A stretch of DNA of 64,000 nucleotides, taken from the NCBI RefSeq assembly GCF_018449545.1, contig NZ_JAAVUR010000001.1:558001-622000 (forward strand), read 5' to 3'. Every line of letters starts with the position of its first letter. The first letter of the stretch is position 1. Shown one piece after another: positions 17,907-26,208 of this stretch. This DNA comes from Granulicella sp. dw_53. GTDB lineage: Bacteria; Acidobacteriota; Terriglobia; Terriglobales; Acidobacteriaceae. The notes beneath the pieces were generated by a model that saw only the letters and a list, made by a program, of their open reading frames with translations, made no database searches and was not told the origin of the DNA. A program made the position numbers and the translations under genes.

Positions 17907-18809
17907 ATGCGCGCTGTCTGGTCCTTCTGGAGTCACCCTTTCAATGCTTACAAAGGCAAGATATGGGCACGGCCTCTCCATCACATGCTCGCTTGGGGAC
18001 TTTCCTTGCACACCGCTCGCCAGCATTATCCAGAGACAGTCCTTATCACCGATACTCCGGGTAAACGCCTTCTTGTCGATCAACTCGGTCTGTCCTTCAC
18101 CGAGGTCAGCACGGAACTCGACCGCCTCCAGCACGTTGATATTGGCTGGTGGGCTCTCGGCAAACTGGTTGCATATAACCTTCAGGACCGTCCCTTCCTG
18201 CACATCGACTCAGACGTCTTCTTGTGGAAACGCCTTCCGCAGCATCTGGAGGTGGCCCCGGTCGTAGCCCAGTCGCCCGAACACTTTCACACGATTCATG
18301 ATGCCTTCGGTCCGCGAGAGATCGAACAGGTATTCTCGGCGAACGATCTTCAGCTCCCTACCGAATGGGAGTGGATGCGATCCCGCGATCCGGAGCGCTT
18401 CCGTGAAGAAAACTGCGGTATTCTCGGAGGCTGCGATATACCGTTCCTCCGCTACTACTCGGGGCTCGCCATCGACCTCGCCACCAATCCCGCCCATCGC
18501 CCCACCTGGAATCTCTTTGCAGAAAAAGAATGTTTCACCATGCTCATCGAGCAGTTCTCGCTTGCAGCCTGCATCGACTTCCATCGCTTTCATCCCACCT
18601 CACCCTTCCGGGGAGTAGGTATTCAATATCTCTTTCCGACCTTTGAAGATTCGCTTGATTCAAACCAGGCCGCACGCGTTGGATTCACACATCTACTCGG
18701 CGGCTCCAAGAGCCACTCAGGCGTCGGACAGCGTATCGAAGCGCGCATGCGTCGCGACGATCCAGCTTACTTCCAACGTTGCGAATCGCTGCTCCAACGT
18801 ATGATCTGA
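17907..18809 (+). CDS. DUF6734 family glycosyltransferase-like protein
   Basis: A 300-residue soluble protein recognised as DUF6734 from its start (MRAVWSFWSHPFNAYKGKIW) and the pair GWWALGKLVAYNLQ and PFLHIDSDVFLWKRLP. The DSD-FLW stretch is a DxD-type metal and nucleotide-sugar site of a GT-A fold, and YPETVLITDTPGKRLL would be the first Rossmann-like strand and helix. There is no signal peptide or membrane segment. It is 32 bases after the DUF6519 gene on the same strand, so it is probably the last gene of the eCIS operon. Whether it glycosylates a particle protein, serves as a cargo enzyme or is an unrelated neighbour is open. Confidence 0.75.
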   Translation: MRAVWSFWSHPFNAYKGKIWARPLHHMLAWGLSLHTARQHYPETVLITDTPGKRLLVDQLGLSFTEVSTELDRLQHVDIGWWALGKLVAYNLQDRPFLHIDSDVFLWKRLPQHLEVAPVVAQSPEHFHTIHDAFGPREIEQVFSANDLQLPTEWEWMRSRDPERFREENCGILGGCDIPFLRYYSGLAIDLATNPAHRPTWNLFAEKECFTMLIEQFSLAACIDFHRFHPTSPFRGVGIQYLFPTFEDSLDSNQAARVGFTHLLGGSKSHSGVGQRIEARMRRDDPAYFQRCESLLQRMI

Positions 18810-18825
18810 CGACAGCAAATCAATC

Positions 18826-21800
18826 TCAAAATTGATAGACAGCAGAAAACTGAAACTGCCGCGGCGCAGAAAGTGCACTGGTGATTACACCATAGGTGCT
18901 GCTACCTACACGGGAACGTGGAGCAGCCAGACTTACCATGTTAAATGCATTGAAAGCATCTACACGAAACTTGATGACCTGTTCTCCTTTTGTACGAAAT
19001 GCCTTGAAGAGCGATAGATCTATATTCCTGGATCCCGGAGCACGTTCTGTATTGTTCTGACTATTTCCGAATTGATTGAACGAGGTCAGACCAAAGGCAC
19101 ACGCCGCTCCCAGGCTATTTACTTTAGAGCCAGCGGTTGTGCATGGTACCGCCGAAGCATCGGTCCCAAACCAGTGAGCTGGAGATCGATTGATAAGCCT
19201 CGGCTTGAAGTATTGGTTGACCCTGCTCACACCGTTATAGTTAAAACTATCCGCGGCAGTATTCAAATTGTCGTTCGAATTCTGATAGATATTAATTGGA
19301 AACCCACTGGCAAACAGCGCATTCGCGGCGAGTTCCCAACCGCCTAGCGCCTCGTCTGTAACCCAATTCCAACTCCCGCCAAATCTCTTCCCACGGCCTA
19401 TAGGGAGGTTGTAGACCACTGTTCCACTAAAGTTGTTGGGCACATCGAAGTTGGACCGTCCGTAATCCGCGCGAGGATCGTATGCATTTTGCCAAAAAGA
19501 ATAACCTCCGATCACTCCGTTAACACCAAAGAAACCGCCGGGACTATTTGTCATCGACTTCGACCATGTGTAGTTGAACGTAAATTCCAGTCCATTGGTC
19601 TCCTGTTGATGGAGAGTAGTCTGCAACGCGTGATACTTCTCATTTCCTCGTGAGGTAGTCTCTACAATCTGACTGTTTCCACCGACCAATGAATAATAAG
19701 GCGCAACCAAGGCTACGCATCCAGATCCACTGGTATCCCCCGGACAGGAAGCGGGTACAGGAGCGATGTACTGATTGATGAGCACGGGAACCGCCAAATG
19801 CTGTCCGAGCTCTCCTACGTAACTCATCTGCGCAGTGGTTTTACTGGCGACCATAAACTGCGCTGTAAGATTGAATTGCTGAACCGACGAGGAGCGAAAG
19901 TTAGGATCCCAGACATCATATTGTGTTCCGTTGCCGGGAGTAGGAGTAGCCGACGCGAATCCATTCTCTACCCGCAAAGGTCCTCCGCCACTGGTCGGCG
20001 AGGGAGTCGTGGCGTTACTGGTAAATGAAGTGAGGAACGGCGCATTTTGCGTCATACGAAGACCATTTCCAGTCCCCTCCATCGCATTGGTGATGCTATA
20101 GCCTCCGCGCAGAACCGCACGGGGGTCCACTTGCAACGCGAATCCGACTCGAGGCATAACTTGTCCATAGTACGGATTCACGAGAGCGCGACTGTTGCCG
20201 TCCTTTCCAGCGAATCTCAGGAGCGAGGCAATCGGGGTGGTCACTGGCGCGAAGTAAGCTTTCTGCAAATCGACGCTGACCATCTTGTCATTGACCTCGT
20301 AATTCGGCTGATCGTAGGCGTATCGCAGACCAATATTTAAAGTCAGATTGGGAAGTATCTTCCAGTCATCCTGAACATAGACCGCATCGCGCCATTGCCG
20401 TTGTCCGAATGGGCCGCTCTGTCCACTCACAGAGGCACTCTGGGCAGCATTCAATTCAAAGTCCGCGTACCCGTCTCCACCCGATGCGCCACCATTTGGA
20501 GAGGTGTAGGCTCCTGTATAGCTGAAACCTCCCAACAGTCCACCTAGGTTGCTGGGGTTGAAGTAATTTTGTTGGTAGCGAACAAGTTGCACACCGCCTT
20601 TCGTGATGTGGTGGCCGTGCACCCAAGTGAGGCTGTCCCCATAACTGAAGTTATTGTCTACAGCGATCTGCCCAGCGGAGTTGAGCACGCCAAAGGTGCT
20701 GTTATCCGAATTACCAATGCTCATGAGGCTAAATCCAACAATAGGCTGACTTGCAAAAGGAATTCCGACCGTTGCATTGCCGTTCCTTCCAAAGAGGCCA
20801 CTAGGATCCGTCACGTTCCCAACGCTTTGAACCACCCGTGAATATCCAACCCGAACTTCATTCACGATAGATGGAGAAAAGGTATGGATCCAATCGACGA
20901 CGCCCATATAGAAAGGATAGTCATTCTTCATGGGGAAGTTGATAGGCAGCGGTACCTGTGTCTGCTCGTCATGAGCGTCCCCATAGGAACCTTTGACCAT
21001 CAAGGTGTCGCTGTGGTTGATGGTGTAGTCGATACGCCCATCAACCTGATTGTTCACATTTCGAGAGGCTACAAATCCGAGATAGTTCCTTTGTGTCACC
21101 GTATTCGCAAGAGGGGCATGGTTGGGTAATGGGAGGGCGGCGGGATGAGCAAACAGATATCTGGCCACCGGGTTGTTGATAGCTGGCAGACGATTGTTTG
21201 GGTACGGCGTCGCGGCTCCAGTTCCGTTCGACGTGTTATAGAGCTGGATTCCTTCAATACTTAATAATTCGCTGAAATCTCCTGCACGTTCCAATGCATC
21301 AGGCACGCTTGAAAGAGATTCACTTGGAGGAATGTTGTATCGCAGCCCTTCATAATCAGCAAAGAAGAATAGTTTGTCCTTGAAGATAGGACCACCGATA
21401 GACCCTCCAAACTGGTTCTGTGTAAATCTTCCCTTCGCAACTCCGCTGTAATTATTACCCCAACTGTTGGCACTTAGATCTTGGTTCTTAAAGTACTCGA
21501 ATGCGTTGCCATGGAAACGGTTGGTTCCGCTCTTGGTAACCATAATGACTTCGCCACCATTTACGTTTCCATACTCAGCATCTGCATTGCCGGTGATAAT
21601 ACGCATCTCCTGAAGCGAGTAAGGGGAAGGGTTATATCCGCTCGTATTGGCGATCGTCTCATTGATCTCGATACCGTCCAAGACAAAGTTGTTTCCCTGT
21701 TTTCGATTGCCACTGAAGGAAGGAACTCCATCTTGAGAGGTGTTGCGGTACGAGCCTTCCAGCCCGCCCATTGAAGCGGCTGTGGGATTGACCGCGCCTG

Positions 21801-22293
21801 GCACAAACATGGCGGCATAGGTGACGTTCAATCCATTCAAGGGCATGCTCTCCAGGGTATTAGAACTGATGCTTGTTCCAAGTGTGGCATTTTCCGTATT
21901 GAGAATGGGACTTACGTTGGCTGCTACCTCAACCGTACTCTCTGCGGATCCAATCTGCAGTTGTAGATCAACTTTGGCGATCTGATCGATTTGAAGCACA
22001 AACGGGCCTGCGGACGTAGACCCGAATCCTGGTGCAGTGATAGTAACGGTGTAATTGCCAATAGTGAGAAAGGAAACGCTGTAGAGTCCCGCCCGCCCAG
22101 TCGTTGTGGACGTGACGACCTCAGTATCAACGTTTTTGATAGCAACCTTCGCGCCGAAGACTACTGCTCCGGTGGGATCTGTTACCACACCTCGTACCGA
22201 ACCGGTCACCGTCTGCGCTTGGACCAAACCAAGTCCGAGAACCAACACGACACAGCAGATACTGAACATTGCCAGCATTCGTTGCTTTTTCAT
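18826..22293 (-). CDS. TonB-dependent receptor with carboxypeptidase-regulatory-like domain
   Basis: A 1155-residue outer-membrane protein. ATG at 22293 is preferred over a start 45 bases earlier because a strong AGGAGGT lies just upstream and the protein then begins with a classic signal peptide (MKKQRMLAMF, hydrophobic core, cleavage near VQAQ). Residues ~30-115 form a carboxypeptidase-D-regulatory-like domain (GSVRGVVTDPTGAVVFGAKV). The plug contains NNFVLDGIEIN and GGEVIMVTKSGTNRFHGNAF, and the barrel runs to a terminal Phe (QFSAVYQF). Proteins of this Oar-like type are very abundant in Acidobacteriota and take up large nutrients, often glycans or peptides. It is convergent with the eCIS operon, separated by 16 bases, and divergent from the DUF5107 gene. 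Confidence 0.93.
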   Translation of the reverse strand: MKKQRMLAMFSICCVVLVLGLGLVQAQTVTGSVRGVVTDPTGAVVFGAKVAIKNVDTEVVTSTTTGRAGLYSVSFLTIGNYTVTITAPGFGSTSAGPFVLQIDQIAKVDLQLQIGSAESTVEVAANVSPILNTENATLGTSISSNTLESMPLNGLNVTYAAMFVPGAVNPTAASMGGLEGSYRNTSQDGVPSFSGNRKQGNNFVLDGIEINETIANTSGYNPSPYSLQEMRIITGNADAEYGNVNGGEVIMVTKSGTNRFHGNAFEYFKNQDLSANSWGNNYSGVAKGRFTQNQFGGSIGGPIFKDKLFFFADYEGLRYNIPPSESLSSVPDALERAGDFSELLSIEGIQLYNTSNGTGAATPYPNNRLPAINNPVARYLFAHPAALPLPNHAPLANTVTQRNYLGFVASRNVNNQVDGRIDYTINHSDTLMVKGSYGDAHDEQTQVPLPINFPMKNDYPFYMGVVDWIHTFSPSIVNEVRVGYSRVVQSVGNVTDPSGLFGRNGNATVGIPFASQPIVGFSLMSIGNSDNSTFGVLNSAGQIAVDNNFSYGDSLTWVHGHHITKGGVQLVRYQQNYFNPSNLGGLLGGFSYTGAYTSPNGGASGGDGYADFELNAAQSASVSGQSGPFGQRQWRDAVYVQDDWKILPNLTLNIGLRYAYDQPNYEVNDKMVSVDLQKAYFAPVTTPIASLLRFAGKDGNSRALVNPYYGQVMPRVGFALQVDPRAVLRGGYSITNAMEGTGNGLRMTQNAPFLTSFTSNATTPSPTSGGGPLRVENGFASATPTPGNGTQYDVWDPNFRSSSVQQFNLTAQFMVASKTTAQMSYVGELGQHLAVPVLINQYIAPVPASCPGDTSGSGCVALVAPYYSLVGGNSQIVETTSRGNEKYHALQTTLHQQETNGLEFTFNYTWSKSMTNSPGGFFGVNGVIGGYSFWQNAYDPRADYGRSNFDVPNNFSGTVVYNLPIGRGKRFGGSWNWVTDEALGGWELAANALFASGFPINIYQNSNDNLNTAADSFNYNGVSRVNQYFKPRLINRSPAHWFGTDASAVPCTTAGSKVNSLGAACAFGLTSFNQFGNSQNNTERAPGSRNIDLSLFKAFRTKGEQVIKFRVDAFNAFNMVSLAAPRSRVGSSTYGVITSALSAPRQFQFSAVYQF

Positions 22294-22885
22294 GGAACCT
22301 CCTAAAACTCTGCGGGCCGTCCCTGAACTTTTGTGCAACGAACTGCTCGGCTGTCGATCTTTGTTTACAAAACTAATCTCTCAATTGCTCGAATTAAGGA
22401 AAGAACGAAAAACGATCCCATTGATTTTGCAATCGATCTAGGGAGAGACCCTTTCATGCACCCTTTATTAGGCATCTACCAAAGGCGGTAATATGAGTGG
22501 CGCTCAAAGTATCAAAATAATGTCTAAGAAGCAAACAATAAGATAGTCTTCGCAAATAAAGTAGCGGATCTATCGTGTGATTTATCGGGATAAGCTACAC
22601 CAGGTCTTGAGAAGGGAGTATCCATCGGTCTGATATCTCGTGAAGTTTTCATACGGCATCTGCGGCTGTAGATAGAACAAACGCCGTTGAACTACTTTGA
22701 TGAGAAAAGTTCTGCACGAGTCAGGTCCTACTAACGCTGGAAACGGCTATCACATCCTAACTGCAGGGCTTTAAAGTCCTACAGTTAGTTAACCGCTGAG
22801 CGACATGAGTTTATGGATGCACAAGCGATATTGAACAAAGCTGACATCGCTCCAGCCGAAGACAGCTTTGGACGAAACGAGATCT
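22294..22885. other. 592-base divergent intergenic region
   Basis: No gene is visible on either strand. The region is noticeably more AT-rich than its surroundings and must hold promoters for the TonB receptor (- strand) and the DUF5107/TPR gene (+ strand). Visible elements are the receptor Shine-Dalgarno at about 22296-22303, a small palindrome TTTGTTTACAAA at 22360-22371, and the 30-base imperfect inverted repeat at 22758-22787 listed separately. I could not assign clear -35/-10 boxes. Confidence 0.6.
22758..22787. repeat. imperfect inverted repeat upstream of the DUF5107/TPR gene
   Basis: Arms TAACTGCAGG and CCTACAGTTA (9 of 10 paired) flank the self-complementary centre CTTTAAAG. The repeat ends about 100 bases before the ATG at 22886 and has no T-tract, so it is more like a regulator site or leader hairpin than a terminator. 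Confidence 0.4.
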
Positions 22886-25800
22886 ATGAAAATTGTGCTC
22901 TGGATATTGCTCGCTGGCGTCCTTTCCCTCACCGAACGTTCGCTCAACGCCCAAGCAAAGGCCTGGCAGGGAACGCTCACGCTGCCTACTTATGAAGAAG
23001 GCCATCCCGATCCAAATCCCCCCTTTGATACCTATGCCAACACCGAGTTCAATTACCCTTACACCCTCAGAACGAATCTATCCGGGGAGAAGGAAGAACA
23101 TGTCTGGCGTGCGCTCTTCCTCGAAAATGAATATCTAAAATGCACGGTACTGCCGGATCTCGGTGGGCATCTTTATACCTGCATCGACAAGATCAACGGA
23201 CGCTCGATGTTCTATGCGAACTCTTCGATAAAGAAGGCGGAGATTGGGCATCGCGGCGCGTGGGCGGCCTTCGGCGTGGAATATAACTTTCCCGTCTCCC
23301 ACAATTGGGCGTCGTTGTCACCAATCGACTTCGCCTATACGACCCACTCAGATGGAAGTGCATCTATAACGATCGGTAACATCGATCGCCCCTATGGAAT
23401 GCAGTGGAACGTGGAGCTGATTCTGAGACCCCGCTCCACATTGATCGAAGAGCGCGTCACGCTCTACAACCGCAGCGACGTTCGCCACCGCTTTTATTGG
23501 TGGGACAACGCCGGCGTGCAGGTGTGGGACGATTCACGGATCGAATACCCGATGAGGTTCGCTGCCTCACACGGCTTCACCGACGTCTATCCGTGGCCGG
23601 TGCTTCGAGCGGGCGGAAAAGATTTAAGCTTCGTAGGAAATCACACCGATGGGCCCGTATCTTACTTTTCGCATGGCAGCCATGAAACCTTCATGGGAGT
23701 CTGGCATCCGAAGAGCAACGCCGGAGTAGCTCAGTTTTCGGAATATCGGGATCTTCCTGCGAAGAAGATCTGGTCGTGGGGATCGGATACGGACGGACTC
23801 GCATGGCGTACGGCTCTCTCCGACGACCAGAGCGCCTATGTCGAGGTGCAGGCTGGACTCTTTCGCAACCAGGAGACCTATGCGTTTCTGGACCCCGGGC
23901 AGACGATCCGGTTTAGCGAGTACTGGATGCCAGTACGCGGGACAGAGGGCATCTCGCGGGCGAACAAAGCCGGTGTGGTGCGATTGGCAGCACATGACTC
24001 GTCGGTATCAGCCGTCTTGAACGTAAACGAGCGAGTTCCAGGAGCTCGATTATCTTTTACTCAAAATGGGCAGACGCTGTGGAGCGGCGTTCTAGATCTC
24101 TCCCCTGAGACTACATGGTCGCATTCGGTCTCGACCAAAGATCATGCAGCAAAAGTGACCTTTGAGCTGAAAGACCACGAGGGCAGATCTTTATTGAGGC
24201 AGACCGATGGTGAATACGATTGGGATCCGGAGCCGACGATCAAAACGGGGCCTCAGGAGAGCTACCATGCTCCTGCACCTGCCGCGCGATCGGAAGACGA
24301 TTGGCTACAGGTCGGCACGGACCAGGAGCTGAATGGAAAGGTCTTACTCGCAAGTGCAACCTACCATAGAGCGCTGGAGATATATCCCAAAAGCCTCTCG
24401 CTTCAGGTGGCGACAGGAAGACTTGCGGCATCGCTCCAGCATTATCCGGAGGCCGCACAACTGCTTCGTGCCGCACAAAAAAAGGACACTCCCAACTCGG
24501 TGTTGGCATACTACCTGGGAGTCGCAGAAGAAGGACTAGGCTATCGTAGAGAGGCAGAAGCGGCTTACGACATCGCTTATCGCCAGGCCCTTATGCGAGC
24601 TCCGGCAGCGAGGAAGCTCGGAGAGTTAAAAGCCCAACAGGGACAGCTTCAGACAGCCTATATCCTTCTCAAAGAGGCCGTCGAAGCCGCACCGAACGAC
24701 TTACTCGCACAGGAGGAGATGGAAGCCGTCACACGCGCTCTGGGAAACGCCGCAGAGGCAGACAGGCTGGCTCAGCTTGGCCTTGCGGCAAACCCGACGA
24801 GCGACCTCTGGAAGCTAGAGATCGGCGCTCCGGACTTACAACATCTAGCCGCCGATCCGTATCGCGTGCTTCGAGTTGCAACGGAGTATATGCGACTTGG
24901 CCTCTACCAGAAGGCGTTGTCGATCCTGAACCAAACCTATCCGGCCGTCCCGGCGGATCAGAGTGAGCCTGGCTCTGTCTTACCGCAGAGTCATCCTCTG
25001 GTCCATTACTACGCTGCCTACTGCAGAGAAAAACTTGGCGCCGATGCCCGTCAGGGTTGGAAGACGGCTGCGCAGCTTTCGCCGAACCTGGTCTTCCCTT
25101 CCACGGAGACAGACCGGTTGGTACTGGAAAACGCACTGCTTGCGAACAATAAGGACGCGACGGCTCACTACCTGCTTGGCACGCTACTCTTTTCCAAGGG
25201 CTTGTACGATGTGGGAATTCAGCATTGGACCGAGGCAAAACAGCTCGCTCCTCATCTGCCCATCGTCGATCTGGATCTCGGCAAAGCCTGGCTTCAAATC
25301 AAAGGGAATACTCAACTCGCACTCCCCTCTTTTCTTGAGGGTGTCCAGAACGATCCGGACAACGCCGAGATCTATACCGGCTTGGATCAAGCGATGAGTC
25401 TAACCCGCGTCGGTGCAAAGGAGCGCGCCGCTGCGCTCTCTCGTTATCCTCTGACCGATGCGCCACAATCGAAGATGCCGGCAAACCTCGTCTACCAACT
25501 TGCCTTGACACGAGCGGAGGCGGGGCAATATGAGCAGGCGTTATCGCTCTTCAAGGATCGATTCTTTCCAAGGGAAGAGGGTGGCATCACCTCGGGACAA
25601 GTTCTCTTCGAGATTAAGTTGATGCAATCTGAAGCAAGTTCCAAATCAGGGGAATGCATTCAGGCAGAGTCTCTCTTGGCAGGGTCAGAGCCGAACGGTT
25701 CATCTCAAACGTACTTCAGGTTGGCTCAGATCGCGCGAACCTGCGGCAAGCCTCAGGAATCAGAAATGCTCTATAAGAAAGCCGCGGCCAATAAACACTT

Positions 25801-26086
25801 CTCTAACCTCGTCTGGGCAATCAAAGCGGAACAAGCCTTGGGAACAGACGATGCGGACCGCTCTGCAACCGAGCTCAAAAGCAGTCTCGCCACCGTTGAA
25901 CCTGCAACGGAGATCAACGATTACTCAGGCGCACGATGGTACGCCATCGGAATGATACAAACCGCTCTCCATCAAGCGGCAGAGGCTGAAAGATCGTTCA
26001 AAAACTCCCTTCTGCTCCCAGATACTTTCATGTCCCACCATCTCTCACGGGTAGCACTGGCTGCCTTGCCTCTTCAGCAGAGGTAG
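22886..26086 (+). CDS. secreted DUF5107 domain protein with tetratricopeptide repeats
   Basis: A 1066-residue protein; ATG 22886 begins a signal peptide (MKIVLWILLAGVLSL, cleavage near SLNAQA). Residues ~25-400 are DUF5107, a galactose-mutarotase-like beta-sandwich: FNYPYTLRTNLSGEKEEHVW, CTVLPDLGGHLYTCIDK, GVEYNFPVSHNW, RSTLIEERVTLYNRSDVRHR and HDSSVSAVLNV. The remainder is helical TPR repeats with typical A/G/Y spacing (LLASATYHRALEIYPKSLSL; SVLAYYLGVAEEGLGYRREA). From known DUF5107-TPR proteins, a sugar-binding or carbohydrate-processing role is likely but not proven. Divergence from a TonB receptor suggests a shared nutrient-uptake function. Confidence 0.85.
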   Translation: MKIVLWILLAGVLSLTERSLNAQAKAWQGTLTLPTYEEGHPDPNPPFDTYANTEFNYPYTLRTNLSGEKEEHVWRALFLENEYLKCTVLPDLGGHLYTCIDKINGRSMFYANSSIKKAEIGHRGAWAAFGVEYNFPVSHNWASLSPIDFAYTTHSDGSASITIGNIDRPYGMQWNVELILRPRSTLIEERVTLYNRSDVRHRFYWWDNAGVQVWDDSRIEYPMRFAASHGFTDVYPWPVLRAGGKDLSFVGNHTDGPVSYFSHGSHETFMGVWHPKSNAGVAQFSEYRDLPAKKIWSWGSDTDGLAWRTALSDDQSAYVEVQAGLFRNQETYAFLDPGQTIRFSEYWMPVRGTEGISRANKAGVVRLAAHDSSVSAVLNVNERVPGARLSFTQNGQTLWSGVLDLSPETTWSHSVSTKDHAAKVTFELKDHEGRSLLRQTDGEYDWDPEPTIKTGPQESYHAPAPAARSEDDWLQVGTDQELNGKVLLASATYHRALEIYPKSLSLQVATGRLAASLQHYPEAAQLLRAAQKKDTPNSVLAYYLGVAEEGLGYRREAEAAYDIAYRQALMRAPAARKLGELKAQQGQLQTAYILLKEAVEAAPNDLLAQEEMEAVTRALGNAAEADRLAQLGLAANPTSDLWKLEIGAPDLQHLAADPYRVLRVATEYMRLGLYQKALSILNQTYPAVPADQSEPGSVLPQSHPLVHYYAAYCREKLGADARQGWKTAAQLSPNLVFPSTETDRLVLENALLANNKDATAHYLLGTLLFSKGLYDVGIQHWTEAKQLAPHLPIVDLDLGKAWLQIKGNTQLALPSFLEGVQNDPDNAEIYTGLDQAMSLTRVGAKERAAALSRYPLTDAPQSKMPANLVYQLALTRAEAGQYEQALSLFKDRFFPREEGGITSGQVLFEIKLMQSEASSKSGECIQAESLLAGSEPNGSSQTYFRLAQIARTCGKPQESEMLYKKAAANKHFSNLVWAIKAEQALGTDDADRSATELKSSLATVEPATEINDYSGARWYAIGMIQTALHQAAEAERSFKNSLLLPDTFMSHHLSRVALAALPLQQR

Positions 26087-26152
26087 CAGACCAAACAGCA
26101 TACGGCAGGTGTGCTGGGAAGGTTGAGATGTCACTCGAATGAGACGATCCAC

Positions 26153-26170
26153 ATCTTCCCCGTGGAAGAT
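26153..26170. repeat. perfect hairpin between the DUF5107/TPR and FAD oxidase genes
   Basis: Arms ATCTTCC and GGAAGAT (7 of 7) with a CCGT loop, 67 bases after the TPR gene stop and 39 bases before the oxidase frame starts. No T-run follows, so it is not a standard intrinsic terminator; it may be a leader or processing hairpin. Confidence 0.35.
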
Positions 26171-26208
26171 CACAGAGACACGCGATATCCTATCGGCAGT
26201 TCACCGCA

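Noticed and set aside
1..18809. Prophage or T6SS interpretation of the baseplate genes
   Set aside because: No capsid, terminase, portal, integrase, TssJLM or ClpV-like gene is present; the AAA+ ATPase, DUF4255 and DUF6519 proteins point to an eCIS.
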